Positions 22,858-33,690 of a stretch of 64,000 nt of DNA are shown one piece after another. This DNA is from Glebionis coronaria. Its lineage: Eukaryota; Streptophyta; Magnoliopsida; Asterales; Asteraceae. The first letter of the stretch is position 1, and every line of letters starts with the position of its first letter. The notes beneath the pieces are model-generated. The model ran no database searches, was not told the DNA's origin, and saw only the letters and a list, made by a program, of their open reading frames with translations. Where the stretch lies: contig JANFOE010000053.1 of the NCBI GenBank assembly GCA_025667525.1, positions 1,775,001 to 1,839,000 of the forward strand, given 5' to 3'. Position numbers and translations under genes: made by a program.

Positions 22858-22939
22858 CGGTACAACGGACATGTAGCGGTACATGGAACATACTCGGTAC
22901 TTGGATTTGTGCTAGCGGTACTTGGATCCATAACGGTAC
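22858..22939 (-). promoter_or_regulatory. Phased CGGTAC array before the third ORF
   Basis: CGGTAC occurs five times at 22858, 22877, 22895, 22916 and 22934, with spacings of 19, 18, 21 and 18 bp. It lies in the noncoding gap between pol (end 23107) and the third ORF (start 22699). The motif and phasing match the array in the U3, which suggests an internal promoter or enhancer for the third ORF. Function is inferred. Confidence 0.55.
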
Positions 22940-23076
22940 CTCACAAATTTGACCATTTCATGCATTCACTATCATTATAACCTCTTTTATTTTATTCTAT
23001 CAACCCGCAATAACATCAAAAACACAAAAACATACACTATACAATAAAAATTAGCATAACAATTGTATAGTTATTA

Positions 23077-23090
23077 CCTCCCCCCCCCCT
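23077..23090 (-). other. Internal polypurine tract after pol
   Basis: On the minus strand it reads AGGGGGGGGGGAGG, 17 bp after the pol stop codon. Extra polypurine tracts after pol are, as I recall, a described trait of Sireviruses. The run of ten G may have grown by slippage. Confidence 0.65.
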
Positions 23091-23106
23091 AACATATGCA
23101 GCAGTC

Positions 23107-26100
23107 TATTGGTTGAGCATACCAATATGTGTCACCAAGAATTCAAATCTCTTTGCATCAAATGTCTTGGTCAACAAATCAGCTATATTGTTGTCTGTAT
23201 GAATCTTCAAGACTTAAATAAGCTTCTTGTCATAGGCATCTCTTATGAAGTGATTTCTTATTTCAATATGCTTGGTCTTGGAGTAAAAGACTGGATTCTT
23301 GACAATGCATATAGTACTTTCATTATCAATGTAAATCTTGGTAATCATGAAGTTGAACCCATAATCTAACAACTGATTTTGAATCTAAAGTACTTGTCCA
23401 CAGCAATGAGCAGCAGCTATATATTTAGCTTCAGTTGTAGAAGTTGCAACAATGGTTTGCTTCTTACACTTCCATGATATGAGTCTTCTGCCTAGGAATT
23501 GACAACCTCCTGTTGTGGATTTCCTATCATGATTAGCTCCAGCATAATCACTGTCTGAGTAAGCTTCCAATTAAAAGGTTGAATCTCTAGGATACCATAA
23601 TCCTAAATTAGGCTGACTTTTAAGATACTTAAAATCCTCTTCACAGCATGTAGATGTGACACCTTTGGATTAACTTGGAACCTTGCACACGCACACATAG
23701 CAAACATAATGTCTGGTCTTGAAGCAGTAAGATACATCAATGAACCAATCATTGACCTGTATAGATGAATATCAACATTTTCACCATGTTTATCTTTTGA
23801 TAAAGACTTCTTAGCTTCAAAAGGTATGCTTGTACTCCTTGAATCCATACATGAAAAAATTTTCAAGATTTCAGCAACATATTTATCTTGGCTGATAAAT
23901 ATTCCATCCTTCCTTTGTTTGACTTGTAGTCCCAAAGAGAAAGTAAGTTCTCCCATAGAACTCATCTGAAATCTTCCTTTCATCAAAGCCTCAAACTCTT
24001 TACACCATGATTTCTTGGTTGAACCAAAAATAATGTCATCAACATAGGCTTGTACTAGAATAATATCCTTAGCATTCTTTTTTATGAATAGAGTTTTGTC
24101 AATGGTTCCTCTTTCCTATATCCATGTTATAAAAGAAAATTGGATAAAGTTGCATACAAATCCCTTGATGTAGACCATAAAGTGTTTTGATAACTTTGTA
24201 GACTCTGTTGGAGAATTTAGGATCTATAAAACCTGGAGGTTGTGAAACATATACCTCCTCTGAAATAGTACCATAAAGAAAGGCCCTTTTCACATCCATC
24301 TGATAGACTATAAAACCCATATATGATGCAAAGGCCAAAAATAACCTAATGGCTTCTATTCTTGTCACTGGTACAAAAACCTCATTATAGTTTATCCCTT
24401 CTTCCTGTCTATAGCCTTGAGCAACAAGCCTTGTCTTGTTCCTCACAACAACTCCTCTTTCATCCTTCTTGTTTCTGAAAACCCATCTAGTACCAGTAAC
24501 CCTTTTACCTGAGGGAAGATCCACAAGAATCAAAACCTTTTGTAGCTCAAATTGTGTTAATTCTTATTGCATGGCATCTACCCAACTTTCTTCATCAAGA
24601 GCTTGAGAAATATTCTTGGGCTCTACTTGTGATAAGAAACAGGCAAACAAACAATGCTGAGTATCCTTATGATTTGTTCTTTGTAGTTGTTTGACATAAC
24701 TCACAAGTGCATGAGTTTCAGTATTGGCTTGAAGTTGTCTTCTGATTTGCACAACAGACTTGGGATTTCCAATAATCTGAGTAGTAGGATGGTTGTTGTT
24801 GACTTTATGAGTGGGAATAGATCTGACTGGAATTTCAGTTTCCAAATTATTGAAATCAATTACTGCACCCTGCTCATCATAGGAAGCTTTGGAGAAGATT
24901 CCTTCAGCTGGACTAGCATAAATGTATTCATCGTCCATAGCTTATAAAATATCTTCTAATGAATCAACAGACTTTGCAGATTTTGACTTAGTAGTACTTG
25001 CAGATGAGGTACCGCTAGGTATAGGATGTACTGTTGAGTGTTATGACTCAAAAGATTCTTCTCCTGAATGCTCATTAGCAGATGTAGCATTCTTTTCTTG
25101 ATCTTGAAGCCTCTGAAGCTCTTGGGAGGCATGATCATCAGTTGATGGCATTGTTTGCTTCTGGGGAGTAGCAGCCATAGGAGAAACAGTAGTCATACTG
25201 GGTACATAGATATGAATATCATCATCCTGAGAGTCTAATGAAGAAGGTTCTCCTTGAGTACTTGATTTAGTTGTACCAATCTCCTCACCTTCATTGTTAG
25301 TTTGACAATCCTTTTGCATAGAATAATAATCCATGGAATTAGTTAGATAATCTGAATCAAACATCCAAGCATAACCTATTCCTGGGACATTGGGTTTATT
25401 TTCTAAGAAATTAACATAGGCATTTTCTTCAACCTTTTTATATGCTTTACTTTGCAATGAATATCCTACAAGATATCTTGGATTAGATTTTCCATTAAAC
25501 TTCCCTAAGTGATCAAGAGTATTTAGTATAGACACATGACATCCAAAAGGTCTTAAATGACTTATGGTTGGCTTAATACCAGTCAAAAGTTCATAAGGTG
25601 TCTTGTTTTGAGGCTTGGTCACTAAGACTCTATTTAAGACATAACATGCAGTATTGATTGCTTCTGCCCAAAATGTATTTGGCAAAAGAGAATCAGCTAG
25701 CATAGTTCTAGCAGCCTCAATAAGTGTCCTATTCTTCCTTTCAGTTACTCCATTTTGTTGTGGAGTCCTAGGATTACTAAATTGTCTCTTGACGCCTTTA
25801 GACCTACAAAATTCATCAGATTCAACATTCTTGAATTATGTCCCATTATCTATCCTAATGATTAAGACTTGTTTAGTGAACTGCTTTTCAACTGAAGTGA
25901 TAAAGTCCTTAAGTAATTCACTGGTTTCACTCTTAAGAGCTAAAAAGAAAACCCAGCTGAATCTACTATAATCATCAGTTATAACTAGGCAAAAGGTCTT
26001 ATGACTAATGCTCCTAATAGAAACTGGACCAAATAAATCCATATGCAAAAGTTGCAAAGGCTTTGTCATAGTATTGACAGTCTTGGTCTTACAAGAGTTT

Positions 26101-26712
26101 CTATGTGGTTTACCTTTTTGACAAGCAGTACATGTGAAATTATTCTGAAAAGAGTTGTTAGGTAACCCTCTTACCAAATTTCTATTCACTAATCTATTAA
26201 GATTCTTGAAATTCACATGACCTAACCTCTTATGCCATAAATTAGACTCGTCATTAGAAGCCTTAGCTAGCAAACATGTAATTCCACCTGTTGTAGTAAT
26301 AGTATAAAGATTAAAGGTGTACATGTTTTCTTGCCTGGGTACCTTAAGCAGTATTTGATATTCTTTAGGCATCTCAAAGTCTTTGGAGAGCACGAAGCAG
26401 TCTGTATCAGTAAACAGCACCTTGTTCTTCTTATCACACATTTGTGACACAGAAAAGAGATTGAATTCATTCAATTCTTTTACAAAGAACACGTCCTCAA
26501 ATTCCAACTTTCCTGTATTGACTTTCCCTTTGCCAGTGATTCTACCTTTGCTACCTCCAAAGGCTACTGGTCCACCTCTGAATTCTTCAAATTCAGCAAG
26601 GAAATCTTTATTCTTTGTCATATGTCTTGAGCATCCACTATCCACTATGCCTTTATCTTTTAATTCATCAATTAGATGCCCGTGCACACACACAAAACTT
26701 ATTAGTTTTTAA
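23107..26712 (-). pseudogene. Copia pol: protease, integrase, RT, RNase H
   Basis: Domains follow in copia order. Protease starts VDSGCSRHMT (about 26640). The GAG-pre-integrase block is LWHKRLGHVNFKNL, followed by CTACQKGKPH and the integrase core LHMDLFGPV, DDYSRFSWVFF and RIDNGT. Then come NTFWAEAINTACYVLNR and the RT: KTRLVAQGYRQEEGINY, QMDVKRAFLYG and the YVDD box (codons at 24035-24046). RNase H gives YSDSDYAGANHDRKSTTGG and a tail ending HIGMLNQ. The frame is broken by several stops (for example at 25836, 25041, 24564, 24099 and 23385) and shifts between 24100 and 23570. Not functional. Confidence 0.92.
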
Positions 26713-28030
26713 CAAGGACCCAAGCCACATTTGGCTCGGATCTTGTGGGACCTACATACTTAAGAGTTTGATAGGTAGTTTTTCTAGTAAGACTACATAC
26801 ACTCTTATACTTCATGGTTCCAGTCAAATAATCAAAGGCATAAGTAGGTTTGTTGTCTTTGTACATTTTTGGCCTAAGTACTGTTTTAGCAGTACTTGCT
26901 TGAACACATGGTTTTTCACCTTTAGGAACCCACATTTGCACTGGTTTGTTATTAGGCTTACTTCTAGATGTTCTAGCTTTCTCAACTACATTCTTATAAG
27001 TCTTGTGGGACTTTGATTTGACTGAATTTGGACCAGCGGTACTTGAGTTTGGTCTAGCAGTACTTGCAGTTCTAGACTTATCGGTACTTGGTTTACCAGA
27101 CTTCAAAGGTACTAGACCTTGTTTCATAAGTACTGCTCTTGGAACAAAGTTCTTGGTAGAGATGTTTGTAGCCTTATGAGGTTCAACTACCCTTTTAGCA
27201 TGATCAAACTTAGGTTTGTCATTTTTAGATCTGTGTAGCCTATTAGCCTGTGCATTTTTCCCATTACTATTCCTTGTGACCTTTTGTGCAGCCTTTTGTT
27301 TTACAGTTTTATCATCATGTAAAGTAAAATCTTTGATAAAATGACTTAGACTACCACAAACATAACATCCTTTCTTCTCAAAGAAGCTCCAAAAGGTTCT
27401 TTTGACTTAATTTTCTTAAAACCCACCCCACCCCTCTTGGTTTGATTATGTTTTATATTATTATCCAATGCCTTGCTAGGAGTTTTTACATGCTTGGGAG
27501 CAGAACTAGTTTTAGACACTTGAGACACAAAATTGTTCATTAAAGGTGGATAAACAATGTTTTTGGTCACAACAGATTTATCTTGGGTCAATGTACTAGA
27601 GTTTGAATCATTAACAGCCTTTGATTCATCTAACTCTATACCAGTACCATTACTAGGGGGCATGAAAATTCTTGATAATAGTGGAGGAACTGCCTTCATT
27701 CCTTCAGCATATCTATCATTTTCAGGTGTATTATCTGACTCACTAGAACTATCAAAAATCCCCTTTGATAATTCCTTGTTAGTTAAAGTTATCCCAGGTT
27801 AGTCCTTAATATATCCTAGGCCTAACTTATCATAATACCCCATTTTTGAATTAATCAGTTTAACCAATCCTTTAGAGGATTTTTGCCAATGATTAATTAC
27901 TTCCCTTTCATTATAAAGACTGGATTTTAAAGCTTTATTTTCTGCTGATACTTTCAAAAGTTATTTTTCAAAAGCTTTAACTTCTACATCTTTTTCCCTC
28001 ATTTGAAGAGTTAAAATTCTGATTTTCTCT
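26713..28030 (-). pseudogene. Copia gag-protease linker, frameshifted
   Basis: Reading fragments in two frames (27699-27346 and 27127-26702) are rich in Lys, Ser and Thr, and one carries TASTARPNSSTAG, again STA tripeptides encoded by the AGTACTGC/AGTACCGC motif. No catalytic motif is present. Its place between the gag knuckle and the protease identifies it as linker sequence. Confidence 0.6.
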
Positions 28031-29667
28031 TCATAGTTTTGTTGACCCTTTATACAAAACTATATTTTCCTTTAGCTTAGCAACACCATGTTTAAAAGCA
28101 TTTAATTCTACAGTGCATGTGTTGACTTTTTGATATTTTTCATCTAGTTCTACTTTTAAGCTATTAAATTTAAGAACATAATCTTTAGAACAAGGATGTA
28201 CCTCAGTATCTTCATGTGAGAGAGCCATCAAACCAAGCTCTTCTTCTTCCTCATCTTCAACACAGTTCACCACTCCATCTACAGTTACCAATGCTTTGGT
28301 TCCTTTGGGACTCATATTGTTTCCTTTTGGAAAGCTTTCAGTAATTCTTGGACTCGTTCTATAGCTGTTTTTGGACTTTTTACTGCTACTTTCAGCCTTG
28401 TCTCTAGTGCACTCCCTTGCAAAATGTCCATTCCTTCCACAGTTATAGCATTCAACTTTAGACTTGTCATATCCTAATGGCTCATTAGGATCAACAATCA
28501 TCTTCCTTCCAGTCTTCTTAAAGAACCTATTAGATCTTACAGAAACCATAGCAGCTTACCATTTAAGATCCATCTCTTCAACATCAGCATCATCCATTTG
28601 GAACAAGTCATTGAGAGTTAGTCTTGGCATGTTGTCTTGTCCAGCAAAGAATGAGAAGGCATCATTGTCACTAAACAATGGTGAAGATCTTCCTTATGGA
28701 TTTTGGGAGACTATAGGACTGCCATCAGTACTTTGTGAGTTAGTACCGCTTGAAAGTCCACCAGCGGTTTTTTGGAAGTAAGTACCGCTGCTTGATCCAA
28801 TAGCGGTATTTTGAAAGTAAGTACCGTCGTTACCTTCTGACACAAAATCCAAGTTAGACTTTGTTTTTGCTGCTGCTTTGGTCACCTCAACGCCTTTAAC
28901 ATCCATCTCGTAAGCTCTAAGATTGTTGTAGAGATGATCAAAAGGAATTGTATCCAGATAATCCTTTGTGATGAAGGGCATAGCCATTGCTTTCACTCTT
29001 GTGGAACACTCCTTAAGAATTTCAGATTAGCTTCTTCAATAGGAATTATGTGTCCATAAACTGCCAATTGAATGAGAAACTTACTAAACCTTCCATAGCC
29101 ACCATAGATTCCTTCTAAACTGGAAATTAAGAAGTTATCGAATTGTGGTTTCAAAAAAATCTTCTTCATCTTCTTAGATTTGTCATTACCTCCAAATCTA
29201 AGTTTGATGGCATCCCACATAGCCTTTGCATCCTTGTAATGATGAAAGCTATGTAAGATGTCCTCTAAAAGTGCCATAGCCAAAGCAGTTCTGGCCTTTC
29301 TTTCTCTGATCTCTGCTTGTACCTCCTCAGTAGTCACAAAAGGTAAAGCATAGCATGTACCATCAGGAAACCAGTGTAACTTCTTAGGTGTATTCCCATT
29401 CTTGATAACTTGCCACAGAGTATGATCTGTGTGATTCAAGTAATGTTCCATCTGCATGGCCCATGTCTCATAGTTATCACCTTTGAGAACTGTGAGTTTG
29501 ACAGCAGAAAGAGTATGAGAAGGTGTTGAAGTTGTAAAAGTAACTATAGCATCTATGGCTTGAACATCTTGTGGTGGTGCAGGATGCACAACTTGAGGCT
29601 GTCCCTGTGGTATTGGATCAGGATCTGGAATGTCTTCCAAGTTAGGGTCATCACCAGGTTGGGACAT
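28031..29667 (-). pseudogene. Copia gag
   Basis: It starts MSQPGDDPNLEDIPDPDP 63 bp after the PBS. The N-terminal copia gag domain is visible (LKGDNYETWAMQMEHYL, then AKAMWDAIKLRFGGN). The frame shifts at the ATGA overlap 28993-28996 and continues with ITKDYLDTIPFDHLYNNLRAYE. Next are three repeats of a 13-residue SSGTYFQ(K/N)TA unit around 28727-28830. The CCHC knuckle CYNCGRNGHFAREC for RNA binding is at 28409-28450. The usual function is capsid formation; here it is broken. Confidence 0.88.
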
Positions 29668-29729
29668 TAAGTTGTAGTGTGAGTGGAGTTTTTTGGGTTG
29701 TGTTCTTCTTTTTCAGAGTTTCTCAACAA

Positions 29730-29741
29730 GCTCTGATACCA
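29730..29741 (-). other. Copia primer-binding site, initiator tRNA-Met
   Basis: The minus strand reads TGGTATCAGAGC, two bases after the 5' LTR, the exact complement of the 3' end of plant initiator tRNA-Met. Confidence 0.93.
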
Positions 29742-29743
29742 CT

Positions 29744-30247
29744 TGTTGATCCCTTTGATTGGATCTATATTATGTTAAGAATTAGTATAGTAGTTTGTAA
29801 TCAAACTAACACACTTTGAGAACTCTTACTCAAGCTAAATAAGTTATGCGGAATCTAACTTATAAAGCATAGAAGAATAGAATTACTTTTAACTATTCGA
29901 TTCTCTTATTAATCGACTTGAATGAGGTACATGAATATCATCATACCTATGTTCCTTTTATGGAATAAGGAACCCTAGAAACCTTAGAATATTCTATAAA
30001 GATAACTATATCACAGACGATATATAATCAATATTCTAACTATTAAGTATATCACATAAGATATACTATAACTATAACTACGACATATCTTATACAAAGA
30101 TATATTCGTCCTAATCAATATAGCAGTACTTACTTTATAAGTAGCAGTACTTACTATGTACAACGTTAACACTAACGGTACTTGAAAGATACTAACAGTA
30201 CTTAAGTTACACTGACGGTACTTGACACTTAACAACAATTCCCAATA
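29744..30247 (-). repeat. 5' LTR of the copia element
   Basis: 504 bp, counterpart of 6565-7068. It is flanked on the right by the target duplication AAGAG at 30248-30252. It has the same phased CNGTACTT array as the other LTR, with some units mutated (GTACAACG for GTACCGCG). Confidence 0.93.
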
Positions 30248-30252
30248 AAGAG

Positions 30253-32054
30253 GGGCTGTCGTTCAACCATTTTTACACCTCGCGTATCACTAGGGTGCTT
30301 CAAACGACTCTTCAACTGAAGTATAACCATGTAAGTCGCACTACTCTTAAACGTGATGCTATGAAATTATGGAAAGTGGCTAAACAAGTATTGAAAGATG
30401 GCTTTTTTAATTTGGATAGTTGTGTTAATTTAACTATGGATATTTGGTATGTTCCTCATGGTTTGCCCAGCTCATATATGTTTGTCACCGCACATTGGAT
30501 ATTGAGCCTCAAACGTGGGAAATGATGAAACGGATCATTGCATTCGAAGACTTTCCGAGTTCTTACAAGCGCTCGACTTTAGCTAATACATTTGTTAAAG
30601 TGTTAAACGGTTTTATTTGGAAAATAAATTTTTTTCAATTACTTTGGATAATGCAAGTAATAAAACAAATGTCATGGGTAAATTAAAGATGAAATATGAA
30701 CCATCTCTTAACAGCATATTCTTTCATAGTCGTTGAGTTACACACATCATTAACTTGGTTTTGCAAGACGGACTAGACGTGATCCCGATAGCTCACGTGT
30801 GGGATTGTTTTAAACAAATGTTTAAAGATATTTTTAAATCGGAGAATCCAAGATATGTTTCGTATTTCAAGGTTTGTAAAGAAGCACAAAAACCATTTTT
30901 AGCGCCTAACTGGGACGTTCCTACTAGATGGAATTCTACTTATCATATGTTCCATAGTGCTTTAAAATAAAAGACAACCTTACAATATTTTCATGATGAC
31001 TTGCGAAAAAATGGTTTGATCCCTTTTGGATTTTCGATCAAAAGTTAGGATCATATTGAAAAAATAACCCGGTTACTTGAAGTTTTTAACAATGCCAAAA
31101 AAATAATATTGGGAGTTTATTATCCAATGGCTCATTTGGTGTTGCAACAAATAATTATAGTGTGCAAAAAAACTAAGTGAATTTGAATTAAATGGTGATG
31201 TATATGCAACTACTGTTATTCCAATGAAAGAAAAGCTAAAGAAATATTTTGAAAAATTCTCATCTATTCTTACTTGTGCGGCCGCATTGAATCCATGTTT
31301 TAACATAAGCTGGGTAGAGGTGTTTATCGACTCAATTACGGATGACTTGGAGCTTTTTGAGACAAACATGTTTTTTTGCAAGAGATGCAAAAATTGCTTT
31401 AAATGATCAATTTAAAATTTTGTGGAATTTCTATATGGAAAAGTATGGTAACCAACCTCCTTCAACCTATGATGGTTCTTCCTCATCGTTGTCGTATTCA
31501 AGGAACGTGTTACGAACTTGTTCAATACTGTACAACGTACCGCAAACAAACGAGCAAGAAATGATCAAGTAATAAACAACAAGTTTTACATCTATACCAC
31601 ACGCAATTGGATCTCGAATATGGATCCAATTCAGTTTCAAACTTTTGATGTGTTGGGTTTTGGAAAGAACAAGAACCCATGTTTCCCGTTCTATCTCGAA
31701 TGGTCCGAGATATACTTTCAGTACAAGCTAGTTCTGTAGCTTCCGAATCTGCTTTTTCTACAAGTGGAAGGGTGTTATCAAACCGAAGAAAAATACTAAC
31801 ATCGGCGTCCTTAGAGATGTGCATGTGTTTGAAAGATCATTTAGACGTAGCCGAGCATATATAACACAAAAAAGTCTTGAAATCCCCGTTGACTTTGAAG
31901 AAGCAGTTTATGAAGAAGAGGTTGAAATGGGTCAAATAACCACACATTCTGATGAAGACTCTCACAATATGAAGTTGTTATTGTGGAAGCTATGTCTAAC
32001 GGATCCGAAAATGAAACCAGTCTTTCCGATTACCTTTTCGATGGATTGTATTTG
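30253..32054 (+). pseudogene. hAT transposase, central and C-terminal part
   Basis: It continues the frame of 6234-6564: RVLQTTLQLKYNHVSRTTLKRD, then LTMDIWYVPHGLPSSYMFVTAHW (first acidic residue region), LVLQDGLDVIPIAHVWD, and DVPTRWNSTYHM, a strong hAT signature. The C-terminal dimerisation region is at about 31650-31870 (LSVQASSVASESAFSTSGRVLSNRR). Several stops and shifts (for example near 30525, 30690, 30970, 31160 and 31570) prevent expression. It resembles RICESLEEPER/DAYSLEEPER-type transposases. Confidence 0.88.
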
Positions 32055-32320
32055 ATGTATTTCCTTTCGATGTATTTGTATTGTTGTTTTTCCTTTCCTC
32101 TGTATTGTAACAATGTATCGTGATGTTGTGTTAAATAAAAGTGGTGTATTTCTTTTCAATACGGTTTAAGTCTACAAGTAACTCGCAAATTAAAAAAAAA
32201 TAAGAATCAGGACCGGTTACGCTGGTTGGGTTTTTGGTCCCTTCGACCGGTCGGTTATTAACCGATCGTTAGGGTAAAAAACCAGTCCGGTTAACCGGCA
32301 TGCGTACCTCTACGGCCTTA

Positions 32321-33010
32321 ATTGAGGTTATTATTAAAAATATTAAATTATTTATATATTAATTAGTTAAGGATAAAACTGTCATTCTGACAAAGTAAGA
32401 GAGATAAAGCTGTAACAATAGTTTTTTTTTTAAACTGTCTGTTTTTTGTCTGTGAAGAATAATTTTAGGATATACTGTAATTTCTTGTATTTTGATTTAA
32501 GACAAAAGTTATTTTGCATTCTTGTTTTTTATTACCTATCAAAGTATCAATTCTCACTTTCTATTTTTTTTTTTTATCTAATTGTAGAGATTAACATAAG
32601 ATTTAAAACAAACATGGAAGGACTAAAATTGTCAAAATGTGCAAAAGTTATAAAAAATGATGAAATGACTAAACTTATAAATATATCATTAGTGATAAAA
32701 GCAATGAAACATTATTGGTGATAACATTATTCCATTATATTTACAACTTTATTCCTTCCGTCATTTTTTACACCTTTTGTATAATTTCTGCAATTTTAGT
32801 CCTTTCGTATTTTCTTTCATATAATGTGATATAAGATCAAATTGTTACTTGTACAAGTTTGCAAAATAACTCACCTTATTGTTCTAAACACTATGTTTCA
32901 TTAACTCTATATCGTGATGCCATAAATAGATTTTTGTGTTTGAAAAAACTATTTTTAGTAGGATACACACTCTAGAATACCATTTACAATCATAGAAGTA
33001 TATAGTGTTG
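32321..33010. other. AT-rich intergenic DNA
   Basis: T-rich and A-rich runs only. The ORF at 32446-32721 has no recognisable domain and a composition expected of random AT-rich DNA. Confidence 0.5.
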
Positions 33011-33690
33011 GACTGTTGGTACACATTTCTAATTTCTGTGCATGAATCTATGCAAAGATAAAAGTATAAAACTATTAACTATTCATGCCTTCCGATCGAG
33101 AAGTATATTGTGGAAATTGAAGAACTCGTTGAATAAGAAGCAACGGGACTAAAACTAAATATCGTTAGATGCATAAATTTTTTTGAAAAGTACTATTAAA
33201 AATATATTTCGATAGAACGGATCCATTTAGCATACATTTAAGAAAAATCAACGTCTTTGTTAAAATTGAACACTATATCCCCCCCCCCCCCCCCCCCGAT
33301 TACATCCATGATCTATATCACGGTCTCTTCATCGCCAATCAACTACTTACCAACGCCCATCGAAATTTATTAATTTATCAAATCAATCAGTACTCTAGGA
33401 CTAATTTTAGTATGCTTAGAGATCATTTTCAAATCACTATTACAAAAATAGAAATACCATACAAAATTTTAAAATCTTGTCGTTTTGTATGTCTGTAGAT
33501 CATTGCCTTTTTAGTAAGGGTTAGAAAAAATTATATCCGTTCTAATAATATATCCCTATCTAAAGTACTTATATAAAGGATAGTGGATTAGTGGGAACAA
33601 AAACATCCTTAAGTATTAATCGGTATGGTCAATAAAGTATAGTATTAAATTGTAAAGATGCTTTTGTTTTAAAAAGCAAAAGTATATTGT
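33011..33690 (+). repeat. Local duplication, copy A (without insertions)
   Basis: Similar in order to 35193-36063 plus 48506-48625. Shared phrases include CTGTTGGTACA, TCACTATTACAAAAATAGAAAT, GATCATT, CGTTCTAAT and AATTGTAAAGATGC. Copy A lacks both insertions of copy B: it has TTGGTACA once (33016-33023) and TTA once (33511-33513), exactly where copy B carries a MITE and the Harbinger element. It also carries a run of 19 C at 33279-33297, absent from copy B. Confidence 0.75.

Larger units (their letters stand above)
6565..30247 (-). mobile_element. Sirevirus-like Ty1/copia retrotransposon
   Basis: A complete copia on the minus strand. LTRs of 504 bp lie at 29744-30247 (5') and 6565-7068 (3'), starting TGTTG and ending CAACA (CAATA in the right copy as read on the + strand). 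The target-site duplication AAGAG is at 6560-6564 and 30248-30252. In transcription order it has a PBS for initiator tRNA-Met, gag, protease, integrase, RT, RNase H, a polypurine tract, a very long third ORF, and a second polypurine tract at the 3' LTR. This order and the third ORF after pol fit the Sirevirus (Maximus/SIRE) lineage. Without the Athila insertion it is about 12.5 kb. By eye about 22 of 504 LTR positions differ. All genes carry stops or frameshifts. Confidence 0.9.
5848..32320 (+). mobile_element. hAT transposon, decayed, split by a copia insertion
   Basis: Both outer segments belong to one hAT element of about 2.8 kb once the 23.7-kb copia insertion is removed. The ends are loosely inverted (AAAGGTCTACAG on the left; the right end reads TTAAGGCCGTAGAG on the other strand). 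Both subterminal regions are crowded with ACCGGTT-type motifs, typical of hAT transposase-binding regions. I could not find a convincing 8-bp target-site duplication, so the outer limits may be wrong by about 10 bp. The transposase runs on the + strand in two parts, 6234-6564 and 30253-32054, both with stops. The element is dead. Confidence 0.75.
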
